Shown: positions 54,057-63,124, counted from the first letter of the stretch. The stretch: 64,000 nucleotides of DNA from Paeniglutamicibacter antarcticus (GCF_900010755.1 NZ_CZJT01000150.1:82554-146553), one strand, 5' to 3'. A program made the numbers and translations. The notes: a model not told the origin generated them from the sequence alone.

Positions 54057-55820
54057 CTACAATTCACTTTCCCGAAGGAAGAACGATTGGTTCAGGTTGG
54101 GGTTTGGCTCCAGGAGGTCATAGCCAATCCGGGGGATATCATCAAGCCCGTCGTGCGAGGTGGCCAAGGTTTCTCGGAACTGTTCGACCCGCTCGCGCGA
54201 TTCGTTTGCGCGAGCGCACTGATCGGCGGTTAGATAGAATTCAAGTGACCATAAGTGCTCCTCGCGTTTGTGGAACGCCTCAAAATCTATGGGCCTGTCG
54301 TGGGATAGCGACTCGACCGTGGCCAAGATGCCTTCAACGTACGACCTCTTCACCCGGCGAGGTAGGTCAGGGATGATATTGAGCATCCCGTCCTCGCTGA
54401 CGATAATGATGAGGCATTCCCCTTTGGCCTCAGCCAGGTAGCGGTGGGCTGAGTTGAAACGCGCCCCACGGCTAGCATCGCCCAGTTCCCGGACCGCGCG
54501 GCCATCAAGAATCGCACCGACAGCGTGGCATTGTCCTCCTGGATCGACAATGATCGCCCCGTCAATGGCCGAAACCGCAAGGAGAGTCAAGTCGGTTAGC
54601 GGACTAGGAGTTACAAGCATCGCCGGAGGTGACAAGCGCATAGCTTCTGCCCTTGCCTCGGCGTGAACCACCAGCATCGTTCCATGGGCCTGAAGAGATG
54701 CGGCAAGAGCCAGGTCCCAGAGGCGTTCGGCATCCCCTGCGGCACCAAAAAGTCGCCCCACCGCGTCATCGAACGTAGCCCGAGCCAAGCGGTCTTGTGG
54801 GACCGAAGCATGCCCATCGGTAACCACTAACAGTGCTACGTCATCGTGCATCAGTTCCCACGAGCCGCGACCAATGACGCGTAGGAAGAAAGCCGACTCA
54901 AACTCGGACGAGTAGCCGTCGGCGAGCCGGCCAAGACCGAGAGCGGTTTTGCCATTTGTCACCAGGTGAAGCTGGGGATCAGTCATCTCTAGTGCCTTGC
55001 GTAGCCCACGGGTCTGGTTCAGGCTGATCGGGTTCTCGAAGGTCAGTTCAAGCACATAGTCTTTATCGGTGCCCATCAGCATGGTGCCTACGCCGGTACG
55101 TCCCTCGTAGGGTTGCGCCGCAACCAAGTTCATCGCGGAGTTTAGGTCAACACCCATGTAGTTGCCTTTGAATTGCACTAGCTTGCGAAGGAAAGCGGTT
55201 GACGCCCGGCGGATGACTTCGTCCCGGTCGTTGTACCTCAGCCCCTCTGGCTGATCCGAGATCGAGAGCGCGAAAGTGGCGCTGTGAAGAAGCTCCCAAA
55301 CCACTGCCTCTTGTAGGGACAAATACATCTCGGTCTGGTGATCACGATCCCGAAGTGTGAGCGTCGGGAGTGCATCCCATTTGCTGCGACGAACCCCGAG
55401 CACCGGATAGACCCGGTAGCGCCCCACTCGCACTGAGAACCCCACAAACCAGCGCCGCGAGTTGTGATCGGGGTGCGAGTTCATCGTCTCGGCGATCGCG
55501 TCGGCTCGACACTTGTCCAGTAAATTAGCATGGAATTGTTCGTGAATTACCCGATTGCTCATGAACATCCGACGGTTCTCATGAGCTTCATATGCTGCCT
55601 CGCCGTTGGATGCGCTGTCGGCAAAGATCCCCGGGGTGATCCCCAAACCCTCTGGTTCCACGCAGATCGGGGGACCGCCAGGATCTTCCTCAAATCCGAT
55701 AAGCACTGCCGTGGGAGCAACGCTCACGCCAATCGAGCTCAGTGCTTCGGCCGCGGCCGACTTAAGATCGAATTGAAAGGGGAGCTGGTGTCCCCACATG
55801 AATTGATCGTATATTTCCAC
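54057..55820 (-). CDS. DisA-type nucleotide-binding domain protein with a large uncharacterised N-terminal region
   Basis: 587 aa, GTG start with AGGA 5 nt upstream. Residues ~400-510 form a DisA_N (diadenylate cyclase) domain: DGAIIVDPGGQCHAVGAIL begins at 420, then RELGDASRGARFNSAHRYLA and CLIIIVSEDGMLNIIPDLP. The ATP-binding T-R-H-R of canonical cyclases is A-R-F-N here, while the DGA motif is kept. Residues 1-390 match no family I recognise; a putative sensor is known in related DisA_N proteins. The last ~75 residues are charged and helical. It stands alone; its partner is unknown. Confidence 0.78.
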   Translation of the reverse strand: MEIYDQFMWGHQLPFQFDLKSAAAEALSSIGVSVAPTAVLIGFEEDPGGPPICVEPEGLGITPGIFADSASNGEAAYEAHENRRMFMSNRVIHEQFHANLLDKCRADAIAETMNSHPDHNSRRWFVGFSVRVGRYRVYPVLGVRRSKWDALPTLTLRDRDHQTEMYLSLQEAVVWELLHSATFALSISDQPEGLRYNDRDEVIRRASTAFLRKLVQFKGNYMGVDLNSAMNLVAAQPYEGRTGVGTMLMGTDKDYVLELTFENPISLNQTRGLRKALEMTDPQLHLVTNGKTALGLGRLADGYSSEFESAFFLRVIGRGSWELMHDDVALLVVTDGHASVPQDRLARATFDDAVGRLFGAAGDAERLWDLALAASLQAHGTMLVVHAEARAEAMRLSPPAMLVTPSPLTDLTLLAVSAIDGAIIVDPGGQCHAVGAILDGRAVRELGDASRGARFNSAHRYLAEAKGECLIIIVSEDGMLNIIPDLPRRVKRSYVEGILATVESLSHDRPIDFEAFHKREEHLWSLEFYLTADQCARANESRERVEQFRETLATSHDGLDDIPRIGYDLLEPNPNLNQSFFLRESEL

Positions 55821-56307
55821 AGTGTCCTACCGTTTGTGTGCGCTCGTTTGAGTATAAGCGCGACGGGGTTGGTCCCTGGAATGAGCGGGTACCGGCGCCG
55901 GTGCCTGCTCTAGATGAGCTGGAAATCGGCACAGTCGAGATATCCCCGTGGGCAGACCGCTGTTCTCGGAATACAGGTCAGTTCTGTTTAGTCCTGCGCA
56001 GGCGGGGTCAATAACTGGCACCGTTGAGGGGCTGGACCCTCCGTGTCTGGACAAAGGATCGGCTCACTAAGATGATCGTCGCATCAGGTGGGTGAAGACC
56101 GCAGCAAAACGGGGCGTTAAGTGATGACGGGGACCAGCAAATGCCTCAAAGTGATTGGGACCCGAAACCAATAACCCGGTCTATCTACCTACCCAAGTTT
56201 GCCAGGGAGCCAGCTGTTCGCTTCGTTGTCAGCAGTTGCCCTTGTATCCAAGAATGGAAGGACTGGGACAGATGTGCCGTTATCGGCGCTCGCTCACGTG
56301 CTGGGGA
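55821..56307. other. Spacer before the umuC remnant
   Basis: About 490 bp holding the promoter of the DisA-type gene near its left end. Short open frames have no family match. No intact gene. Confidence 0.4.
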
Positions 56308-57031
56308 CTTTCGAAGATTCTAAGACTCTGGCCAAGCTGGCCAATAAGGCGGCCAAGAAGAAGTCCCACCTGAACGGGGTGTGCGTTTGGGACACGGTCA
56401 CTTTTGAGGATCGCGAATCCTTGCTGGCGCGCTTGCCGGTGGTCGAAATCTGGGGAGTGGGATCACGATTAACGCGCCGACTCAACGCCATCGGCTACTG
56501 GAGCATGATGGATTTGCGTGATGCCGATGCGGTCATGATCCGCAACCGGTTCTTGGTCTTGCTGATGCGTACCGTGTTCGAGCTGCGGGGGATACCCTGC
56601 ACGGCTGCCCAATCACCACCGGCAGGCACCGGTGTTGGCCGCCTGGGTCATGACGAGCCATTTCAACGCCAATTAGTCACACAGCCCAGCCGTTTCGGTG
56701 GAGCTACCGGAGTCGACTTCGGATCCGTTGTTGTTGACCTGTGCGGGCAAGGAGTTGTTGCCGCGGATCCTGGATGGGGTGAAGTATGCCAGGGCGGGGC
56801 ATGGTGGTGACCGACTTGCGGCCGGTGGGTGCATAAACCACGTTTGATCCGTTTATCGACCAGCATGAGGCCAAGGAAATTGGTCCGTTGATCCGGAAGA
56901 TCAAGCAACGCCATGGGGTCGGCGCCGTGAGCTTGGGGCTGGCGGGTTTGAAGGCGGGTCTGCAGCGGGAGATGATGTCTCCGCGCTACATCACGCATTG
57001 GGATGAGTTGTTGACGGTTTATGCCAGCTAG
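56308..57031 (+). pseudogene. umuC (Y-family polymerase) remnant with frameshifts and stops
   Basis: In order on the plus strand: KTLAKLANKAAKKKSHLNGV, LLARLPVVEIWGVGSRLTRR and AVMIRNRFLVLLMRTVFELR (helix-hairpin-helix and little-finger entry) in one frame; LAAWVMTSHFNAN then a stop, SDPLLLTCAGKELLPRILDG in another; then VTDLRPVGA, a TAA near 56847, TTFDPFIDQHEAKEIGPLIR, and RYITHWDELLTVYAS to the final TAG at 57029-57031. The catalytic N-terminal palm is gone, so it is non-functional. Confidence 0.85.
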
Positions 57032-57165
57032 ATGACTGTCGTATCGCATCTAAGCGCACCATGGTCCTGTCGTTTTCAGCAGCCGGGTCTAGGGTTGATT
57101 TCCAAGACGCTTCGCAGGTGAGTCCTTTGACTCATCTGAGTGGCTTAGACATCCTCGCGCCCACG

Positions 57166-57429
57166 CTAATCAGTCTTGAGCGAGTCTTGGATGGCGAGCA
57201 TTGATCCGCGAAACCAACGCCGGTAAAGGCAACCCGGCAGGTGTTGCATTTGCAACATCTGCCGATGAATTCGCAAGATAGCGAACGCTCGCCCATACAG
57301 CCAGGCGTCAGCCAGCTTGTCGACTGCGTAAGCCGACGGATCCGTTTTAGCGTCAGTGAAGGATTTCATCCCGACATGCAGAACTAGAGCGTTGGTAGCC
57401 TCCTCATAAAGAGTCTGCGCATCAATCAC
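57166..57429 (-). CDS. Small hypothetical protein
   Basis: 87 aa from a GTG start; the frame continues upstream to a TAA near 57465 without an ATG. The sequence (TLYEEATNALVLHVGMKSFT, then YAVDKLADAWLYGRAFAILR) looks protein-like and amphipathic but matches no family I know. It may be a fragment of a larger decayed gene in this remnant-rich stretch. Confidence 0.35.
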   Translation of the reverse strand: MIDAQTLYEEATNALVLHVGMKSFTDAKTDPSAYAVDKLADAWLYGRAFAILRIHRQMLQMQHLPGCLYRRWFRGSMLAIQDSLKTD

Positions 57430-57499
57430 GTCGATGAACTGGGAATCGAGCCAATCGGCGCTTTAGTTTCACTGATCGTCGCGCTCTGATCGAGCAACG

Positions 57500-57962
57500 G
57501 TGCGGACTTCTGCAATCGCGGTGAGAATTTCATTGCGGACTGATTTAACGTTCGAGCACTTGCTGTTCGCGGACGGAGCCTACGGGCGGCGCCAGATGTG
57601 CAGTAGGTCCTTTGAGCCAGTGATGTCGGTTGCCGAGGCCAGGAAGCGTCTGCAGCCGGCGTGCCTTTTGGCGCAGGGTCTCGCTACGACACTTGCGGAA
57701 GCTCAGACCGCGATTAACACCCAGGGGTATCGCCCGGCCACCGTGTAGCCGCGCGGGGGACAAGAAGAATCAGTCCGAGCCCAGCGAGGGCCTGTAAACA
57801 ATTATGGCCGCCTCGAAAGAGAATCGGGTGGGGCTGTTTTGTGCGCCTTTCGTGCGCGTCCAGTGAGGGGAGTCATCTCCGGCACTGAGATTCCGGTGAT
57901 GTCGCGTCACGATTGCGCCGTACGACTCTCTTACCTTCTGGTATAAAACGGAAGGAAACCAA
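57500..57962. other. Intergenic stretch with unsupported open frames
   Basis: About 460 bp. Two overlapping open frames on opposite strands (57500-57748 plus, 57545-57763 minus) have no ribosome site or family signature. The right end carries the GGAAGG site of the next gene. Confidence 0.35.
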
Positions 57963-58187
57963 ATGACTTTGTTCGACGGGCAACCGGTAATGCTTCTTGC
58001 CGCGATGGCGCTCATGGCCTTCTTGATCCTCATGATCGGGTTGGGTCTGGCGCAAAACCGCAAGGCAAGTAGGCGCAAAGCTGCACGCCAGCTCGAAGCG
58101 GCAGTGAAGAAAGAGCGTGCCGATCTAATCTTTGATACGGAAATTCGCCGGGTCTTGCTGCGAGTCCGCGGCAACCGGTCCGTTTAG
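57963..58187 (+). CDS. Small single-helix membrane protein
   Basis: 74 aa. One membrane helix (MLLAAMALMAFLILMIGLGL, residues 10-29) is followed by a basic, charged helix (NRKASRRKAARQLEAAVKKE). GGAAGG lies 7 nt before the ATG. No family recognised; the layout is that of small membrane-anchored regulatory or toxin-like proteins, but function is unknown. Confidence 0.6.
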   Translation: MTLFDGQPVMLLAAMALMAFLILMIGLGLAQNRKASRRKAARQLEAAVKKERADLIFDTEIRRVLLRVRGNRSV

Positions 58188-58605
58188 TTTCGGTAACGCC
58201 CGGGGTCAGCCTGTGTAGGATCGCTCAGTTCGCCGATGAGGTGGTGCCGCCGTTCCGCATTGACATCAGGGTGGGGCAAGTGTGAGATCCAAGGTGGAAG
58301 TCCACCTAACCGAGCACGTAACTAGTTAGGCTAGTAATTGTGACGCTTGACACTGCTCGACAATAAGTCTTGAAACCAAACACTTGCAGGGTTAGGGTAT
58401 ATCTTTGTGCAAGTCGATGGGGGTAGCTTGTGCGCAACTTTCATGTCTTGGGGGCACGAAAGGTGCGCGACCAAACGGCCGCTCGGCGGCGAATTGGTTT
58501 GGCCGGACTGGCCGCTGATTTCAATGACACACAAGCACGCGGCACCAACTTCGAAACCAGTGTGAGCTCCCTGGCGAAGGTGATGCCCACCGGAACTTTC
58601 CCGGA
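58188..58605. other. Non-coding-looking stretch
   Basis: About 420 bp with no supported gene. The long minus-strand frame over 58331-59029 shows no domain and runs through a hairpin and tandem repeats, so it is not called. Confidence 0.4.
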
Positions 58606-58652
58606 TACCAAGGAACCCCGCCGGCTCTCCGAGTGGGCGGGGTTCCTTGGTA
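58606..58652. repeat. Perfect 17-bp inverted repeat
   Basis: TACCAAGGAACCCCGCC (58606-58622) and its exact complement (58636-58652) flank a 13-nt loop. No adjacent coding gene on either side within 400 bp is supported. It could be a terminator or the core of a small RNA. Confidence 0.7.
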
Positions 58653-58684
58653 CGAGGACGCTTGGGGTCGCCTCGAAATGACCT

Positions 58685-58750
58685 TGCAGGGACTTGGGGG
58701 ATGCCTGCAAGGATACATGCAGGCCCTTGGGGGATGCCTGCATATATGCA
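58685..58750. repeat. 33-bp tandem duplication, each unit able to fold
   Basis: Two 33-nt units (58685-58717 and 58718-58750) share TGCAGG-nn-TTGGGGGATGCCTGCA and differ mainly in their last 8 bases. In the second unit TGCAGGC/GCCTGCA can pair across an 11-nt loop. Confidence 0.7.
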
Positions 58751-59086
58751 AGGTATCCCAAATGTATCCACCTGTCCAAGACCGCCACGCGGCGTTAAGT
58801 AAACCCTCGGATGACCTGAGATGCTCACGACGGACGCGTGGCCATCAGCACTCTGTCGGATCCCCAAGGCACCATATTTCATACGTGAGCCCCACCAGGC
58901 AAGGGGCAGGAAGTGCGGGGGTCTGGATGGAAGGCTGGCTAATGCGGCGGATGACCCGACGCTGAAGTGTGGAGCCATCCGCCTTATCTGCGGCTCCCAT
59001 GGAGCCATCTGTAGTTGTGCGATGAACACACGCCCACCCGAGGGGTGTGTCTAGACCTGCTGATAGCCAACATTCTTGTTAACGAC

Positions 59087-59123
59087 CGAATGAGCCCCAC
59101 AATTCGCAAATGAGGCTCATTCG
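59087..59123. terminator. Weak terminator-like repeat after the CsbD gene
   Basis: CGAATGAGCC and GGCTCATTCG (10 bp) flank a 17-nt loop, 15 nt beyond the csbD-type stop on the minus strand. Confidence 0.5.
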
Positions 59124-59137
59124 ATCATTAAAATTGA

Positions 59138-59323
59138 CTACTTGTCGCGGAAGTCCTTGGCAGCGTCCTTGACTTTCTCGCCAGCCTGCTTCGCATTGGC
59201 AACGGCCTGATCTTTCAGTCCGTCTGCTTTTAGATCGGCGTTGTTGGTAACATCTCCCAGGCCCTCTTTGACCTTGCCTGTTGCTTCCTTGGCCGCGTTG
59301 CTGATCTTATCTCCGAGTCCCAT
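59138..59323 (-). CDS. CsbD-like stress protein
   Basis: 61 aa. MGLGDKISNAAKEATGKVKE, then GLGDVTNNADLKADGLKDQA and KDAAKDFRDK: the Lys/Asp/Ala-rich CsbD repeat helix. CsbD proteins are general-stress proteins of unknown mechanism. AAAGGAA lies 5 nt before the ATG. Confidence 0.92.
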   Translation of the reverse strand: MGLGDKISNAAKEATGKVKEGLGDVTNNADLKADGLKDQAVANAKQAGEKVKDAAKDFRDK

Positions 59324-59417
59324 AAGGTTTCCTTTCGACGATCTTGCTTACGCTTTAAACCGTATGACTCAATTCTGAGTGAAGCCTGTGAATAGCTGGT
59401 CAAGATCTTGACGCAAA

Positions 59418-59453
59418 AATGATCCTCACCCGGGCGAACGGGTGGGGATCATT
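59418..59453 (-). terminator. Terminator-like hairpin
   Basis: AATGATCCTCACCCG and CGGGTGGGGATCATT pair with one mismatch (15 bp, 6-nt loop). AAAAAT precedes it on the plus strand, which reads as a T run for minus-strand transcripts. Confidence 0.65.
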
Positions 59454-59562
59454 TGAGGTGATGCTTCCGCTTAGGTTACTCGTGTTAAATGGAGTCGGCT
59501 AGAAGCTATTTGTTTGTTGCTTGGGTGGCGTCAAGTTGCCGAAGAACTATCGAGAAGGAAAC

Positions 59563-59772
59563 CTAGCTAATGGCTGGAACCAGTGCCATAATCGCTATCG
59601 CTCCCACCGGTGTAACAGAAGCGTCTGGCGAAGTGAAGAGAGGTTTCAGCACTGAGAAAGTGGTTGCAACGATGCTTGCAATTTTGACCGAAGTCTTTCT
59701 TGAATATCGCTGAACATCGACTACTGCAGTCATGCCCATAAGTAGGAAACTGAATTTCCCAGAGATATCCAC
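59563..59772 (-). CDS. Possible small membrane protein
   Basis: 69 aa with a GTG start and AGGAAAAG upstream. Two hydrophobic stretches (FSFLLMGMTAVVDV and VTPVGAIAIMALVPAIS) suggest membrane insertion. The terminator-like hairpin 110 nt downstream on the same strand gives some support. No family recognised. Confidence 0.35.
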   Translation of the reverse strand: MDISGKFSFLLMGMTAVVDVQRYSRKTSVKIASIVATTFSVLKPLFTSPDASVTPVGAIAIMALVPAIS

Positions 59773-60014
59773 TTGAAAACTTTTCCTAAATCGCTAACAT
59801 ACAAAGGTGTCGCTTCAGAAAAATCGGAGGGCCAGCCCTCAGGTGCCAGCGTCACGTTCGCCGTCTTGTGCTCGAGCTCGAAAACTATTTCGAACTAAAA
59901 ATCTGGTGTGCGTCCCTCGCTACACACCAAGTTTTCCTGCACTCTTTTCATCCTCGGCGGATGGAAATTTATAGCCCTCTGGACTCCGCCTGAGCCGTCC
60001 CATCTTTGCAACCC
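59773..60014. other. Short intergenic region
   Basis: About 240 bp, relatively AT-rich, with no coding signature. Confidence 0.35.
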
Positions 60015-60476
60015 TTACCTGGCAGTCGCGAGTGGATGGGCTCTAAGGTAGACGTCGACATGATCCTCATGATCCAGAATGAATCCGTGGCGCTCGTACA
60101 GGCGGCGGGCCGCGCTGCATTGGAGAACGTTTAACCGGAATGGCTTTGAGCTCGCACCCTCCGCCAAGACCCGGGTGAGGACGTCGCGGCCGATCCCCAG
60201 CCCTTGGTGGGACGGGGCCAGGTAGAAGTGCTCGAGCCACACTGCATCGGGCTCGGGGCGGAGCGCCATAAGTCCGATGTCTTGACCGGCTGCCACTATG
60301 ACTCGCGTGTGTGAGGGAACGAAGGCATCGAGGAAACGCTTGCGAACACGTACCGCATCATAACGATCAAGTCGTTCGAGGTCGGGCCGCATGACTTCGG
60401 CCCGCAATTCCGCCATCCAATGCGCGTCAGATGAATCACTTGCCCTGAAATCCCATGCCACAGTCATAACTGTCAT
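60015..60476 (-). CDS. GNAT family N-acetyltransferase
   Basis: 153 aa. The acetyl-CoA site HFYLAPSHQGLGIGRDVLTR (Q-x-x-G-x-G) and LNVLQCSAARRLYERHGFIL are standard GNAT motifs. The substrate is unknown. ATG 60476 or 60467 (MTVAWDF) are both possible starts. Confidence 0.85.
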   Translation of the reverse strand: MTVMTVAWDFRASDSSDAHWMAELRAEVMRPDLERLDRYDAVRVRKRFLDAFVPSHTRVIVAAGQDIGLMALRPEPDAVWLEHFYLAPSHQGLGIGRDVLTRVLAEGASSKPFRLNVLQCSAARRLYERHGFILDHEDHVDVYLRAHPLATAR

Positions 60477-60722
60477 CTAACAGCCCACTTCCCTTTGACG
60501 CAAAATACGGCGAAATCGGACAGCGACGAAAAGTCTGCATGGCGAGCACCACCAGAGCGTGTGCAGACGTTTTCTGGAATATTCAAATGCTCTTTTCCTC
60601 TAAGGGGACTGCACGCGGTGTCTAAAGTCCACTGCACTGAGCTCAAGTGCCCGCAGGCTGAACCCTCACGGGACACTTTTCGGCGGTGGTCCGGCGTTCA
60701 GTGTGAAAAGTCGCTCCACCGT

Positions 60723-61529
60723 TTACCCGACGATGCCCGTTTCTGGCCGGTGTAGGCGGAAAGCGGCCGTGATGTGGGGGAAGCTGACAATGCCTGTGCC
60801 CAGTGACTCCGATTGTTTGCCCAGACGACGGATTTTTGCCAATACGGCGTCTTGGTCGGGTCTCTGTGTCACGAAAGCCCATGAGCTGGCAAGCTGAACG
60901 AGTTGCTCGACCGTCAGCTCGAAATTGAAGGGAAAATCCTTGCGTTCAAAGGAACCTCGCCCGGCAAACTCTACAGGTACGCTGCGGGTTTGGTCAGCGG
61001 GTGTTCCGTCTGGTTCGACGATTGCAGCGAGTGCTTTCACCCACTCGCTGGTTCTGTCCCAGGTGTGCCAGGCAAGACCCACCATGCCGTTTTGCCTGAG
61101 TACACGATCGCATTCAGGCGTTGCCCGTTCGGGTTCCACCCAGTGCCAGGCTTGAAGGCAAACAATGGCGTCCACACTTTGATTTCTTAAAGGGATGCGC
61201 TCCGCTGAGCCGTTAGCAGTCATGATGCGATCAGCAACTTCGGGCGGGAGTTCCTCAGTGGACTTTCGGAGCACAGACAGCATCTCTTTGGCCGTATCGA
61301 CTGCGGTGGCCGTATGTCCGAGTGCTGCGATGGTCCGGGTGCCTAGACCTGTGCCGGCTCCTAGATCCAGGACTGCCAGGCGTTGGCCATGCACGGGCGA
61401 CCCCAGAAGCCACGAAATCACTTCGGCCGACCAAGCCGGGCGAACGGCATGGTGCAGAACAGCACTGTGGCTCGAAAATGTTGGTGTGCTATGGATCTGA
61501 TTCACTCCTGCCAGCCTAACGAATACCAA
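60723..61529 (-). CDS. Class I SAM-dependent methyltransferase
   Basis: 268 aa from TTG 61529; GTG 61505 is an alternative. Motif I LAVLDLGAGTGLGTRTIAAL, motif II ATAVDTAKEMLSVL, then AIVCLQAWHWVEPERATPEC, the same HWV-type signature as the methyltransferase at 16258. The C-terminal half contains ASSWAFVTQRPDQDAVLAKI, as in that group. Substrate unknown. No obvious operon partner. Confidence 0.83.
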   Translation of the reverse strand: MVFVRLAGVNQIHSTPTFSSHSAVLHHAVRPAWSAEVISWLLGSPVHGQRLAVLDLGAGTGLGTRTIAALGHTATAVDTAKEMLSVLRKSTEELPPEVADRIMTANGSAERIPLRNQSVDAIVCLQAWHWVEPERATPECDRVLRQNGMVGLAWHTWDRTSEWVKALAAIVEPDGTPADQTRSVPVEFAGRGSFERKDFPFNFELTVEQLVQLASSWAFVTQRPDQDAVLAKIRRLGKQSESLGTGIVSFPHITAAFRLHRPETGIVG

Positions 61530-61652
61530 ATTGGGGCTGCTCTTGACGGCCTCGAATCAACGGACACCTGGCCGTTGGGGATTGGAGCTCTACGGTCAGG
61601 TCCGATAGCCGAACGGCTCATTGGGCTCTGCGGAAGCTAGCGTCGCATGGAT

Positions 61653-61955
61653 TTAGGATGCCAAGCGGTCGATCTGCTGGTCCGACACTTGTTCATGCTC
61701 AGGCGCTCGTATGGGCTGGTTGATTTTGGACCAGACATCGTCGAGTGAAAGGCCAAGGACGTCCGCGATAGCCGCGATCGTGGGGAATGAGGGAGTGGCA
61801 ACACGGCCTGTTTCGATCTTACGAAGTGTCTCGGGGGAGATGCATGCGGACACGGCCACCTCAAACATGGAGCGTTCTTTCCTTGCTTGACGCAGAAGTG
61901 CGCCTAATTGTTGTCCGCGTGCTACTTCAGTGGCTGTGAGTGGGAGTCTGACCAT
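61653..61955 (-). CDS. XRE-family HTH regulator
   Basis: 100 aa. LGALLRQARKERSMFEVAVS and ISPETLRKIETGRVATPSFP form a Cro/C1-type HTH. It lies divergently from the map-like gene with an ~65-bp gap that contains two TACCGGTA palindromes, so it very likely controls both itself and the aminopeptidase. Confidence 0.85.
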   Translation of the reverse strand: MVRLPLTATEVARGQQLGALLRQARKERSMFEVAVSACISPETLRKIETGRVATPSFPTIAAIADVLGLSLDDVWSKINQPIRAPEHEQVSDQQIDRLAS

Positions 61956-61967
61956 GCATCCAACTAT

Positions 61968-61993
61968 AGTACCGGTATAGTATTACCGGTATA
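61968..61993. promoter_or_regulatory. Twin TACCGGTA operator between XRE and map genes
   Basis: Two TACCGGTA palindromes (61970-61977 and 61984-61991), 14 bp centre to centre, each embedded in AT-rich flanks (TATAG.TATAG and TAT.TATAAT). TAGTAT between them and TATAAT after the second could be -10 boxes. A spacing of about 1.4 helical turns would let dimers sit side by side. Confidence 0.6.
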
Positions 61994-62021
61994 ATTATTG
62001 GAATCCGCGAAAGGGCCACGA

Positions 62022-62786
62022 ATGATCGAAATCTTCAGCGCAGCTGATCTCCCGCGAGCGAAAGCCAGTGGCAGGTTGATTGCTACAGTGCTGCAGGGCG
62101 TGCAAGAACGGGTTGAAGTAGGCACAAACCTCCTAGAAATCGACCAATGGGCCAGGGAGATGATTACCGATGCGGGAGCCCGCTCTAGCTACGTGGATTA
62201 CGATCCTTCATTTGGTGATGGACCCTTCGGGCACTATATCTGCACGTCAGTCAATGACGCTGTGCTGCACGGAATGCCTTACGACTATGCCCTCAAGGAT
62301 GGCGATCTGCTCACCCTTGACCTGGCGACCTCCCTCCAAGGGATCGTTACCGATGCCGCCGTCAGCTTCATAGTCGGAGTATCTCCAAACCTTTCTGACC
62401 TCAGGATGATTGAGACGACTCAGCGGGCACTTGAGGCCGGCATCGCGGCGGCGACCCCCGGGGCGCGTATCGGGGACATCTCCCACGCGGTCGGATCTGT
62501 CCTTACCGCTGCCGGCTTTCTTATCAACACCGATTTCGGAGGGCACGGAGTCGGATCGACAATGCATCAAGACCCTCACATTTCCAACACCGGACGCCCC
62601 GGACGGGGATACAAGCTCCGCCCCGGCCTACTACTGGCCATCGAACCATGGGTTATGGCGGACACCGCGGAGCTCATTACCGACCCTGACGGATGGACAC
62701 TGCGAAGCGCAACAGGAGCTCGAACCGCACACAGCGAGCACACTATCGCCATCACGGACGACGGCCCTGTGATCCTCACGATCTGA
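62022..62786 (+). CDS. map: Type I methionyl aminopeptidase (extra copy)
   Basis: 254 aa. All five metal ligands of MetAP-I are recognisable: Asp in LTLDLATSLQGIVTDAAVSF (two), His in GGHGVGSTMHQDPHI, Glu in LAIEPWVM and Glu in HSEHTIAIT; the substrate His is in NDAVLHGMPYD. ATG 62022 has GAAAGGG upstream; TTG 61998 is the first in-frame start. It lacks the N-terminal zinc-finger extension of some actinobacterial housekeeping copies. Being paired with an XRE regulator in an accessory area suggests a secondary, regulated copy, possibly a resistance or niche copy. Confidence 0.88.
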   Translation: MIEIFSAADLPRAKASGRLIATVLQGVQERVEVGTNLLEIDQWAREMITDAGARSSYVDYDPSFGDGPFGHYICTSVNDAVLHGMPYDYALKDGDLLTLDLATSLQGIVTDAAVSFIVGVSPNLSDLRMIETTQRALEAGIAAATPGARIGDISHAVGSVLTAAGFLINTDFGGHGVGSTMHQDPHISNTGRPGRGYKLRPGLLLAIEPWVMADTAELITDPDGWTLRSATGARTAHSEHTIAITDDGPVILTI

Positions 62787-63124
62787 GAATTCGTGCGCCG
62801 ACAGTTAAACGTTCTGCTGCAGCTCTCATTGGTTTGATTGAAGAAGGTTGGCGAACCAAGGGTTCGCACCTCATTAGATGACGGCCTGACAAGAACTACT
62901 TGTGATAAGGGGTATCCCAGGTGCGGCGTCCCACAGTCCGGGCGATGGCGGGCTGCCCGATTCTCGATGCTCGGACGCATGAAGCCCAGCGAATTTCGGT
63001 TCGCAACGGGAACGCTCTGCTGTGCCAAGCTCGTTGGCCGGATGCTGAAATGTCACGCAACTATCGGCCGATTTGCCGACGGAATCGCGCTGGAAGTTGA
63101 CTAACAGAAAGGTAAAGTTTCCAC
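62787..63124. other. Intergenic region
   Basis: About 340 bp. The frame over 62838-63104 has no family signature. No supported gene; the right end carries the AGAAAGGTAAAG ribosome site of the GNAT gene. Confidence 0.4.

Noticed and set aside
55530..55913. 127-codon plus-strand frame inside the DisA-type gene
   Set aside because: Antisense shadow of a gene with recognisable DisA_N motifs.
57500..57763. Two overlapping frames on opposite strands
   Set aside because: Neither has family similarity or initiation signals.
58685..58750. Possible CRISPR repeat-spacer unit
   Set aside because: Only two directly abutting 33-bp units with no unique spacers and no cas genes in the window.
58331..59029. 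232-codon minus-strand frame
   Set aside because: No family, no ribosome site, unusual composition; runs through an inverted repeat and a 33-bp tandem repeat, so it is more likely chance in non-coding DNA.
62838..63104. 88-codon frame between map and the GNAT gene
   Set aside because: No start signal or family; Cys/Arg-rich composition typical of chance frames here.
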